Source: Sunxiuqinia elliptica
GTDB lineage: Bacteria > Bacteroidota > Bacteroidia > Bacteroidales > Prolixibacteraceae
DNA: 64,000 bases
Assembly: GCF_900113005.1 (NCBI RefSeq)
Contig: NZ_FONW01000001.1
Span: 682,001-746,000, forward strand
Direction: 5' to 3'
Shown in pieces: positions 45,298 through 57,700 of the stretch. The first letter of the stretch is position 1; each line of letters opens with the position of its first letter. The notes beneath the pieces are model-generated. The model saw only the letters and a list, made by a program, of their open reading frames with translations, did not search any database and was not told the origin of the DNA. Position numbers and translations under genes: made by a program.

Positions 45298-45654
45298 ATG
45301 AGAGATTGTCCCTTTTCTAGAATAGATACTCAAGCTGATGAAAAGCCAGGACGAGTATTGGTCTACAAGCGTGGAGCAAATTATTGTTCATTTAATAAAA
45401 GTGCCTTGTGGCTAATACGACAAGTAAAAGACTTTCCTTTTTTAATTGAATACCGGAACGAAGGGAGCCGAAAACTTATCCGGGTAACCTATTCGAAACA
45501 AGTGTTTGAAGCGATAAGCAAAAATTGTCGGGTGGCATTTGCATCAAACGAGCGGCCTTTCTGGAAATTAAATACCACACATCCTCCCATCAATGACTAT
45601 GAATTAAAGATCTGGCGCAGTGTGATGCTATTGGAATTGGAATGCCAGCTGTAG
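45298..45654 (+). CDS. Hypothetical small basic protein (118 aa)
   Basis: No signal peptide and no family that I recognise. Visible features are a compact, basic, mixed alpha/beta composition (RVLVYKRGANYCSFNKSALW, LIEYRNEGSRKLIRVTY) and three cysteines. It lies between the fibre operon and the giant gene, with about 110-120 nt of non-coding DNA on each side, all on the same strand. A cytoplasmic role (regulator or assembly factor) would fit the lack of a signal, but this is a guess. Confidence 0.6.
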   Translation: MRDCPFSRIDTQADEKPGRVLVYKRGANYCSFNKSALWLIRQVKDFPFLIEYRNEGSRKLIRVTYSKQVFEAISKNCRVAFASNERPFWKLNTTHPPINDYELKIWRSVMLLELECQL

Positions 45655-45776
45655 GCCTTTGGAAAGAGCTCTTTCTGAAGGAATTGAAAATGAATGCTAG
45701 TCAATAAGTTGGATTAAAGCCTGCTGAACGTGTTTGAAAGGCGGGCGATGAACGGGGTTGGAAGAATTGAAACGAC

Positions 45777-48700
45777 ATGAAAAAGATAAATACTGAACTG
45801 AAACAACATATAATTACCCAAGATCATTTTGACAGGAAGAACGAGTGTCCTTCATGGTTTGTCAATATGCTATGGCTGTTTTTGTTGAGTGTGCTTCCGT
45901 TGGCAGCATTCAGTCAGACAGATTATTTCCAGGTGAATGAAGGAATTCCGCATTTGCCGGTTTTTGAAACGACAGCAACAGTTCCCACTCCGCAGCAAGG
46001 AATGTTGGTTTACAGTGTTGCCGACCATAAACCGATGATGTACGATGGCGGTGGCTGGGTTGATCTGTGCTCAGTTCATAGCGATGTGCCAACTCCCGAA
46101 GATTTTTTTGTCGTTAAAGATGGAATTCCATACATCCCTGCCAAAGAGAATTTCCCGGTAGGGCATGTGCCCGGAGCGATTTTCTATTCCCTGCAGAATC
46201 AGTCAGTCGTTCTTTCAGATGGAAAGGAGTGGCATAATCTCCAAGAGCTGTATCAGGCAGAGTTATCGGACTATCCCGGTTTTTCAACCAGTTCCTCGGT
46301 CAAGGTGTGTCAGCTGCCGGTTCTTGGTACTGATCCAACCGAGGCTTTAACGGGTGATATTTACTTGAGCTCGACGGAACGGTCCTTGCGTTTTTTTGAT
46401 GGAACGGCTTGGCAGAATGTCGAATGCCGGGCATTGGTTATCACTAGCCCGGTAAAGGACTATGACGGTTGGGTGGCTAAAGGAGGTGGTGAGGTTTTGA
46501 ACACGGAGGGCAAGCTGATCTCAAAAGCAGGTATTTGCTGGGGATTTATTGCTAATCCAGATACATCATTGGCATCAAAAACAGTTCAACTGCCAGAGGC
46601 TGATGGCACTTTTATCAGCGAATTGACCGACTTGCTTCCTAAAACAACCTATTATGTTCGGGCTTATGCCGTTGTTGATGGCGAGCTGATTTATGGTGAG
46701 AATGTTACTTTTTCTACTTCGGTTCGAATACCAACCATCATCACTTTGGAAATTAGTGAACTGACAAGTATGTCGGCCAAGAGTGGGGGAGACATCACTT
46801 CGGATGGAGGAGCACTTGCAGTAACGAAGCGAGGCATTATCTGGAGTGATCAAGGAGATCCGCTGGATGATCCGGATGTTATCAAAACGGATGATGGTTC
46901 GGGGGTGGGGCAGTATCCAAGTACGCTGACTGAGCTTTTGGGAAATACCACCTACTATGTTCGGGCTTATGCGATCAACAGTGCTGGTACGGCCTATGGC
47001 AACCTGATTGAATTTACAACGCCTGACCCAATTGCTCCGGAGTTAAACATGACTATTGAGGTGAACAACGTTACGGCGACAACAGCTGTTGGAAAAGGTG
47101 CAATTGTAAATAATGGTGGTGCTTTGATTTCAGAACGTGGAGTTTGTGTAAGCACAGACCGGGAAAACTATATTTACTTCCCGTCTGCCGATCTGGAAGA
47201 TTTGGATCATGGTTCATTTTTGGCTGATCTGACCGGACTGATTCCGGGAACAACCTATTATGCAAAAGCCTATGCGAAAAACAGGGCAGGCATTGGCTAC
47301 AGCAGTGAGATTAGTTTTGTAACGGCCTTACCAGTGGAGTTAACAACCATAGAGCCTTATGATATTACAGGATCATCGGCCATGAGTGGAGGAGAGGTGA
47401 CCGATGTTGGTGGCTATGAGATTGTTCGAAAAGGGATTTGTTGGAGTACCGAAAAGGATCCTACAGTTGACCTAGCCACCAGAACAAGCGAACCGTTAAC
47501 CGGAGATGGACTGGGCCGTTTTGATAGCAAATTGACGAACCTTGAACTGGGAACAAAATACTATGTACGGGCTTATGCAGAAAATGCGGCCGGCCTGTTT
47601 TACGGAAATCTGGATAGTCTGGTGACCTTGGATGTCCCATCCGTGGTAACCTTGGAGCCGGGAGCGCTTTTTGAGAACTCGGGTGTTGGGGGTGGAAATG
47701 TGCTGAGTGACGGAGGAAGCGAAGTGACAACGCGTGGGGTTTGCTGGAGCACTCATGAAAATCCAACCATCTATTCGTCACACACGACGGATGGCAGTGG
47801 GCTTGGTCTTTTTACCAGTATATTGACAGGCTTGGAAGATCGGGTGACTTACTATGTGAGAGCTTATGCCCGCAACAGTGTCGGGATTGGTTATGGCGAG
47901 AATAAGGAGTTTACAATCATTCCGGAAGCTCCGAAAATTGTTACCCTTGAGGCAACTGAAATCACCAGTATTTCGGCTCAAAGTGGCGGAGATATTACCA
48001 GCAATGGTGGTAGTCCAATCACGGCTCGTGGAATTATCTGGAGTGTTGTCAGCGATCCGTTGACTGATCCGGAAGCGATTAAAACTGATGATGGGTCGGG
48101 AGTTGGTATTTTCCCAAGTACTTTAACACCACTACTCGGAAGTACGGTATACTATGTCCGGGCCTATGCAGTGAATAGCTATGGAAAATCATATGGAAAC
48201 CTGGTGGTATTCAAGTCGCTTCCACCAGTGCCCCCTGCATTGAGCTCTGCTTCAATTTTTATAACCGATATAACTGATGTGGCAGCCGTTGGAACGATGG
48301 AAATCCTGAACAATGGTGGAGCTCCGGTGACTGCACGAGGGGTTTGTATCAGTACGGATCGGGTCAACTATCAATACTTTCCTTCAGGAACAACGAATAT
48401 TACCGACATTGGAGTATTTGCCAGTGAGTTAACTGGGTTGACTCCCGGAACAACTTATTATGCCAAAGGTTATGCAACCAATAGTGCCGGGACTGGCTAC
48501 AGCAGCGAAACCAGTTTTGTGACAGCAACCCATGCTTCAATTTTAACAACAGAGCCTTACGATGTAACCCAAACAATGGCTCAAAGTGGTGGTACCATTT
48601 ACGATATTGGGAATTCCGTGATTAAAGAATGGGGGGTTTGTTGGGATGTTGCACCGGAGCCTACAATTGATGGTTCTTCCCGAACTTCAGATCCGGTTAA

Positions 48701-51700
48701 TGAAACAGGATTGGGGCCTTTTTCAAGCAGCCTTTCCGGGCTGACTCCGGAGAAAACTTATTACGTAAGAGCTTATGCCATTAATGCTGCGGGAGTTTCC
48801 TATGCTGATCAATATAGTTTTACAACCTTGGCAACCACCCTGCCGGAAGTGAGTACAATTGATGTGATCAACATTGGTGGAATTCAGGCAGAAGGACGGG
48901 GAAAAGTTAGCAATGATGGCGGGCTTGAGGTTACGGAAAGAGGGATTTGTTGGAGTACTCATGAAAACCCAACGATTGTCGATCAGCATGCTGAAAGTGG
49001 AACAGGAGTTGGCAATTTCTCTGTTGCGTTGATCAATCTTGAGCCGGGAACTCATTATTATGCACGAGCCTATGCGATTAACAACATGGGAATTGCTTAT
49101 GGAGATGCTTATCATTTTCAAACGCCGCTACCAGCTGTTGTTCGCACACTTAAACCAGAAGCTGTGGAAAGTAGTATTGCCAATGGAGGTGGAGAAGTTA
49201 TTAGCGATGGTGGAGATTCCGTGACTACGCGTGGAGTTTGCTGGAGTATTTTTAGGCATCCAACCCTGGAAGATGACTTTACGGTTGATGGCTCCGACTT
49301 GGGCTTCTTTTCCAGCAAGCTCACCGGTATGTTGGGGGGAACCAAATATTTTGTTCGGGCCTATGCCGAAAACAGTGCGGGAGTAGCCTATGGTAACATG
49401 GACAGCCTGCAAACCAAAACACCAGTTGTACCCACTGTTGAAACGGTAAGTGTTGCCAATGCTTCAGGAGATCGGGCTGTTGCCTGGGGAAAACTGCTTG
49501 ATCATGGTGGTTCTGAAGTTATTGATCGCGGAATTTGCTGGAGTAAAGCACCCATCCCAACTTTGGATGACGATTACATTGCCTGCGGAGATGGAATGGG
49601 CGAGTTTTCTGGAATACTGACAGGTCTGACGAAAGGTGAAACCTATTATGTTCGGGCTTACGCCAAAAACCATGTTGGGATATCCTATGGCGAACAACTG
49701 GAGTTTTTTACAGCGTCATTGGCAACAATTATCACTTCTCCGATTTCTTCGGTAACTGGTATTTCCGCCGTCGGAGGAGGAACAATCACCAGCGATGGCG
49801 GTGCAGAGGTCACGTCAAGCGGGATCTGCTGGAATACAACAGGCAACCCTACGGTTTGGAATGAACACACGACCTGTGGCATAGGTATTGGTGAGTTTAT
49901 CCATACGATGACTGGATTGATGGCGAACACAACCTATTATGTTCGGGCTTATGCAACCAATGCTGCCGGAACGGTCTATGGCAATGAAGTTCGGTTTATT
50001 TCGGGACCACCTGAATTTGCTGTGGTGAAAACCATTACCTCTAAAAGTGGTGCGGATGGCCGGACGGGCTATAGTGGTGGAAATGTGATCAGCAATGGCG
50101 GAACGAAACTGTTATCGGGAGGTGTTTGCTGGAGTAAGGTGTCAGGCTTTATTCCAGATACTGTCGTGGTTAATCGAACTTCTAAAAGTGCGTCAGGAAG
50201 TTTCACCTCAACTTTGGAAAACCTTCAGCCAAATACCACCTATTTTGTGCGTGCCTTTGTCGTGAATGAAGTGGGTATTTCTTATGCCGAGAATGAACTT
50301 AGCTTTACAACCAACAGTATTCCTGAAGTGATAACTACCAAGCCGGTGCTGGCTTCCATTACAAGTACTTCGGTTGATGTTGGTGGAGAGGTTGTTGCTG
50401 ACGGAGGAAGTCCGGTAACGGCAAGTGGGGTGTGTTGGAGTACGGATATTGATCCAAAGCTGGGTGAAACAAATTACGTTTCGAATGGGCCGGGCTTGGG
50501 AAGCTTCACCAGTAAAATCAATGATTTGATGGGGAGCACCACTTATTATGTTCGCGCCTATGCGATCAATAAGGTTGGTATTGCTTATGGAAATGTCGAG
50601 AGCTTCCAAACGAAACCTCCGGTGTTAGCCACCATCATTACGGATCCTGTTCGGTTGAACTCTTCCACTTCAGTAACAGGGGGAGGAACAATCACCAGCC
50701 ACGGAGGCGCTTTGGTGACAACACGCGGCTTGGTGTGGTGCACCGAGCCAAACTTCAGAACAGATACCATTCAATTTAACCGGACTGCAACCACCGGGTA
50801 TTTTATTGGGAGCTTTACCGATGTTATTTCAAAACTGATTCCGAACACGGTTTACTACGTGAAAGCCTATGTTGAGAACAGTGTTGGCTTTGCTTATGGC
50901 GATGAAGTGAGCTTTAAGACGCCAGTCGTCCCTCGTTTAACAACAGCCTTTACAAAAGCAACCGGAAGTACCACAGCAACAAGTGGAGGAACAATTTCGG
51001 ATGATGGAGGTGCCCGAGTGGTTGAGCGCGGGGTGGTATGGAGCAAAGAGGCAACTTTCGATCCGGATACCGTTGTGGTCAACAAAACGACCAACGGAAG
51101 TGGAGTCGGCGCTTTTGTTAGTTATCTGAAAGGACTTAAGGGAAGCACCACCTACTTCATTCAGGCTTATGCCAGAAACATTGCCGGAACAGCTTATGGC
51201 AATATGTTGAGTTTTATTACCGACCCGCCAACACTTCCGGTTTTAAAAACGCGGAGAGCATGGAATGTTTATGGTACAACGGCCTATAGTGGTGGTTACA
51301 TTTCGGAGAATGGAGGCGAACCAATTACAACCCGAGGAATTGTTTGGAGCACCGAGGCTGGCTTTGACCCGGACACCGTGGTGGTGAATAAAGTGGCTCA
51401 GCCCGGAACGGGCATTGGGTATTTTACAACCAGCCTGACGGAATTAGAACGAGGAACAACTTATTATATCCGGGCTTTTGCCGTGAATAGTGTCGGCATT
51501 GCTTATGGCGATGAACTTAGCTTTACCACTCTGGACTTTGCAGAAGTGGTAACCTCTGAAATCATTCCATCAGAATCGGGAGGTACGGCATCGGGTGGTG
51601 GCGAAATTTTGAGTGATGGAGGAACCCGGGTTTGGAACCAAGGGGTTTGCTGGAGCATCGCTTCGAATCCGACAATCAGCTTACACACCAAAACAACTTA

Positions 51701-54700
51701 CGACCGTGTGACCAATGGTGTTTTTAACAGCCGCTTAACCGGGCTGGATCCGGTGACAACTTACTTTGTTCGAGCCTACGCAACCAATAATCAGGGAACA
51801 GCTTATGGCGAAGAGTTGAGTTTCACCACTCCTCCGGTATTGCCAACCATCACAACAAACTATGTAATTATAACCTCAACCTCAAGCGTGCTTACCGGCG
51901 GCGACATTTCTTTTGATGGCGGTGCTGATGTGATTGAGCGCGGAGTGGTTTGGAGTTCGAATGCCAATTTTGATCCGGATACAGTTGTCGTTAATAAAAC
52001 GCTGGACGGAGAAGGAATGGGTACCTTTACGAGTGTGGTTAATGGAATGAATATGAGCATGACCTATTACATTCGTGCTTATGCCACCAATAGTGTGGGA
52101 ACAGCTTTTGGAAACCAGGTTGAGGTCACCATCTTCCCTACGGCCCCGCGGCTGAACACCATTGATATCACTTCAATTGGTGGTTACACGGCAATCAGTG
52201 GAGGGGAGATTACCAGTGATGGGGGAGCTGATGTTACCTTGAAAGGAATTTGTTGGAGTACAGAGCACAACCCAACAACAGCCAACAGTAGAACTTACAA
52301 CGGCTCGGGAACGGATACCTATGAGGGTAAATTGACCGGGCTAAAACCCAACACTCTTTATTATGTGCGGGCTTATGCCATCAACAAAATTGGAACGGCC
52401 TATGGGGTTGAAAAATCTTTCCTGACTGATGCTTTCCCGACCCTGATTGCCACTCACCCGGTGACGGATATTATTGCGACAACAGCGACTAGTGGTGGTG
52501 AAATCACCGATGACGGGCGGACACCGATTTTGGCTCGGGGCGTTTGCTGGAGTATTTATACACAGCCAACAATTTCGTTGACCACTAAAACGGAGGATAA
52601 GAGCGATCCGAATATCGGCAGCTTTGTTGCCCACATGACTGGAATGAAACCGGAGACTCAATATTATGTCCGGTCTTATGCCACCAATGCGGTAGGAACA
52701 AGCTATGGAAGTCAGGTATCATTCAAAACCCTACCTGTTATGCTACCAATGGTAAATACCATGCCTGCAAGTGCGGTCGATAGCACTCATGCAGTTTGCG
52801 GTGGAGAGGTGTTGAATGATGGCGGAATGCCGGTTAGTGTGCGTGGTGTTTGCTGGGGATTGACCAAAGATTTAACGGTGGAAACAGCAGCGCGGGTGAA
52901 TGATGCTGAAGGAGGACTGGGCGTATTTGCCAATCCAATTTCAGGAATGTTGCCTGGAACAAAATACTACTTCAGAGCTTTTGCGACCAACACATTGGGG
53001 CCAGCGTATGGCACAATTGACAGTTTGGTGACGGAGGCCATAAGACCAACGGTTACAGTGGTGGCTATTTCAAACCTGACGATGACTACTGCTGACGCTT
53101 TTGCTGCAGTAATTACTGATGGAGGAGAGCCGGTGACCGACCGGGGAATTTACTGGAATACGACTGGAGAAAATCCAAGCTTGCCAATGCCGGCTGACAG
53201 TATGATTTCATTGGGAGTTGGAGAACCGGAAATTGAAGGAACGATTGATAACCTTCAGCCCAACACAACTTATTACGTATGGGCCTATGCGACCAACAAA
53301 GTCGGAACTCGTTTTAGTCCTCGGCCAGTTTCGGTAACCACACCAACACTGCCAACAGTAACTACGACGGAGCCCAAATCAATTGCTCGTTATTCTTCAG
53401 TATGTGGCGGAGCAGTGGTTAATGAAGGTGGCGTTCCGGTAACCATCCGGGGAGTTTGCTATAGCAAGTTTGGAACTCCAACAGAAGATAGCTTGCACGT
53501 AGAAACTGCTACTGGAGGACTTGGCGCATTTTCGTTGGATGTTGCCGATTTGGATGAGGGAACAAAATACTATGTCCGCGCTTATGCGGTCAACAGCATG
53601 GGGACAGGTTATGGTGAGCTGGATAGCTTGCTGACCTTAACGATCCCAACGGTTGAGACACTTCCTGCCGATTCAATCTGGAGCTCGGGGGCAACCAATG
53701 GTGGTAATGTGCTTGCCGATGGCGGGGCAATGGTGATTCTTCGAGGCGTTTGCTGGAGCAGTGACACTATCCCGACGATCGATCTACTTACAAGAACAAA
53801 AAATGGAAGTGGTTTGGGTGAGTTCGAGTCATTAATTGGTGGACTGACTCATGCTACAGCTTATTATATCCGGGCTTATGCGACCAATAGCTTAGGAACA
53901 GCCTATGGCGAAGTAGATACCATTGTGACTGCCCCGGTTATTCCAACCTTGGGAGCTGTTTCTCTGGAAGCGGTGGATGATACCACTCAGGTTGGAACGG
54001 CAGAAGTTCTTGATGATGGTGGCGCCGAAGTTACCGAACGAGGCTTGGTGTGGAATACAGATGGAACACCTACTTTGGAAGATCATGTAATCACAAATGA
54101 AGAGGCGAATATTGGTGCATTTAGTGATACGATTCGAGGATGGGTTGAAGGACCAACATACTATGTTCGGGCTTACGCGACCAACAGTGCCGGAACAGCT
54201 TACGGTCCTGATATTAGTAGCAAGAGTTGTCCAACGGCTTTTACGGTTATGCATGTCGAAGGATTTAACGGTGCTCCTGAAACGAAAACGGTGGTTTACC
54301 ATTCTGTTAGTTCATCGTTGTCTGGTGATTTGAGGTGTTGGTTGACTCAGAACCTGGGGGCCGATCAGCAGCCCACTTCAATGAATGATGCATCAGAAAA
54401 ATCTGCCGGTTGGTATTGGCAGTTTAACCGGGCTCAGGGCTATAAATACGATGGAAGTCGCGAGCCTTCAAATGCATGGACCCCCTGGATCAGTAGTATT
54501 TCTCAAAGCTCTAGCTGGACGGCTGGCAATGACCCTTGTAACTTGTTGCTGGGCTTGGGCTGGCGAATCCCGACTTCGACTGAATGGGCCAATGCAGATG
54601 GTGCTCCACAAAACTGGGCCAATGGAGCTGACGCTTTTGACTCAGAATTAGAATTACACTCGGCAGGAATGCTGAACTATAGCAATGGAGTATTAACTGG

Positions 54701-57700
54701 TCGGGGAAGTTATGGCCGGTACTGGGGAAGTACTCAAAATAGTTCGAGTAGGGGGTATGCTCTTGATTTAAACGGTGGTAGTAAATTGACTTATTTCTCA
54801 AAAGCTTATGCGTTTCCGTTGCGGTGTATTCGTGATGGAATTACAGTGTCGCCGGCTTCGGTTAGTAATGTTGTCGTTCCGGATTCAACCATCACAGAAA
54901 CCTCAGCAACAGCTATTGCCACGGTAATTTCCGATGGAGGGGCAGTGGTAACCGAACGAGGATTATGCTGGAGTACAACTGGCACCCCTACCGTGGATGA
55001 TAACCTTATTCCAAGCGGATCGGGTAAAGGGACCTTTAAAGAATTACTCTCCAATCTGGAAGAAGGGACAACCTATTATGTGCGGGCTTATGCGGTGAAT
55101 TCAGAAGGGACTGCCTACAGCCCGAAAGTAACAAGCTTCCAGCTTTGTCCGGTAAACTTTGAAGTCATTCATACCGAAGGGCTGAATGGAGCTCCCGTGT
55201 CGAAGACCGTGGTGTACAGTTCGGTGAATACCAAATTATCTGGGAAGTCTGCTTGCTGGTTGACACAAAACCTGGGTGCCAGCAAACAGCCGGATTCAGC
55301 AACCGACGGAAGTGAGGCCGCAGCCGGTTGGTATTGGCAGTTTAACCGTTCGCAAGGCTATAAGTACGATAAAACCAGGGTTCCGGCTAATAGTTGGACC
55401 CCATGGATAACAAGTATTTCGGAAAACGTAAACTGGTCTCCGGCTAATGATCCCTGTAACTTATTGCTGGGCTTGGGATGGCGGATTCCAACCAAAACAG
55501 AGTGGACAAATGCAGACAATGTGCCTCAATATTGGACAACGGCTGCAGACGCTTATAATTCAGAGCTCAAATTGCATTTGGCAGGCTACCTGAGTTACAA
55601 CGCAGGTGCTATTACTAATCGAGGAAGTTATGGATACTATTGGGCCAGCGACCGCTATAATTCTTCAAATGGAAACGGACTGTATTTGTATAGCTCAAAC
55701 AGTAGTGTAACTTATTTCAACAAGGCCAATGCTTTTCCATTAAGGTGTATTCGCGATGCCTTGGTTAAGTCGATTCCTGTTGTCAGTGAGGTGACCATCC
55801 CAACAGAAACCATGACTGAAAACTCAGCCGATGGAACAGCAACCGTTGCTTCCAACGGAGGGGTGCCGGTTTCAGAAAGAGGCTTGTGTTGGAGTACAAC
55901 AAACAAAATTCCAACAATCGAAGATGAGGTGATTAAGGCCGGTGGAGGTACCGGAACCTTTACCAAAACGATAACTGGTCTTCAAGAAGGACCGACTTAT
56001 TATGTACGGGCTTATGCCACCAATGAGGTGGGTACAGCCTACAGTCCTAAGGTTACCAGCTTTAAAATTTGTCCTGTTGAATTTGACGTCATTCACACTG
56101 CGGGCTTAAACGGGGCCGCCGAAAGCAAGGTGGTTACCTATCATTCGGTAAGTACCAATATTTCTGGAGAGGCAGCATGCTGGTTGACCCAGAACCTGGG
56201 TGCTGATCAGCAGGCTAAAGCATACAACGATAATTCGGAAGCCTCGGCCGGTTGGTATTGGCAGTTTAACCGTGCGCAAGGCTATAAGCCAGTTGGGTCA
56301 TCCTACAGTCCTAAAGATGCTTGGGCTTCATGGACTTCCAGTATATCGGAAAGTATAAACTGGTCATCTGCTAACGATCCTTGTAATCGACTACTTGGGT
56401 TGGGATGGCGTATTCCAACCAAAGCCGAATGGGAAACAGCGGATGCGGCACCTCAGTTTTGGGCCAATGCCCAAGAAGCTTATGCTTCAGTTCTGAAACT
56501 ACATTTGGGCGGTGATTTAAATTATAGTTCAGGTGGAATTCAGAATCGTGGAGCTTATGGCTATTACTGGGCAAGCACCCAAAATTCATCATCATCCGGA
56601 TTTAATTTATACCTGAATAGCAGTACTAGTTTGGTGAATTATAACAACAAAGCTTATGCATTTCCTTTGCGTTGTATTCGTAAAGACATGGTCTTGTCGG
56701 TGCCCCAACTCAGCAAAGTTGAAGTGCCGGTTGAAGAAATGACTTCATCGTCAGCTAAAGGAACAGCAGTGGTTACAACAGACGGAGGAGCTAAAGTAAC
56801 ATCTCGGGGACTTTGCTGGAATACCACTGGCGAACTGCCAACAACCGATGACAGCTCAGTTGAAGTAGGAGACGGTCTTGGCTCTTTTACTGGGTTGATT
56901 CAGCCACTTCGGGAGGGAATCACTTACTACGTGCGTGCCTTTGCCATCAATAGCCAGGGAACCGGCTACAGCCAGGAAGTAACAAGCTTTATGATTTGCC
57001 CGACAAACTTTGAGGTGATCCATACAGCAGGATTGAATGGAGCTGCCGAAACCAAAACAGTAACTTACAATTCGGTGAGTACCAATATTTCTGGACAGGC
57101 AGCTTGCTGGCTGACTCAAAACCTGGGTGCTGACGAATCACCAGAAGCTTACAATGATGGTTCCGAAGCGTCGGCTGGATGGTACTGGCAGTTCAATCGT
57201 CTGCAAGGCTATAAGCCGGTTGGTAGTTCTTACATTCCAAATAATGATTGGACGAGTTGGGTGTCTGGTATTTCTGAAAGCAGCTCTTGGAGAGCAGATC
57301 GTGATCCTTGTAATGCCTTGTTAGGATTGGGATGGCGTATTCCAACGGCAACCGAATGGACAAAAGCAGATGCCGCACCTCAATACTGGTTGAATGCATC
57401 GCAGGCTTATAATTCTGTTTTGAAACTTCACTTGGCTGGAGATTTAAACTACTCCTCAGGTGCCTTGCAAAATAGAGGAGCCTATGGTTATTATTGGAGT
57501 AGTACTCAAAATTCATCATCAACTGGATTTAATTTATATCTGAATAGAAGTACCAGTCTTGTTAATTATAATAATAAGGCTTATGGATTTTCATTACGCT
57601 GTATTCGAGATAAGGTTGTTATTACCACTCCTAAAGTGAGTAATGTGACCATTGTGGCGGAAGCCATGACTGAAAGCACGGCAACGGGAACTGCAACAGT

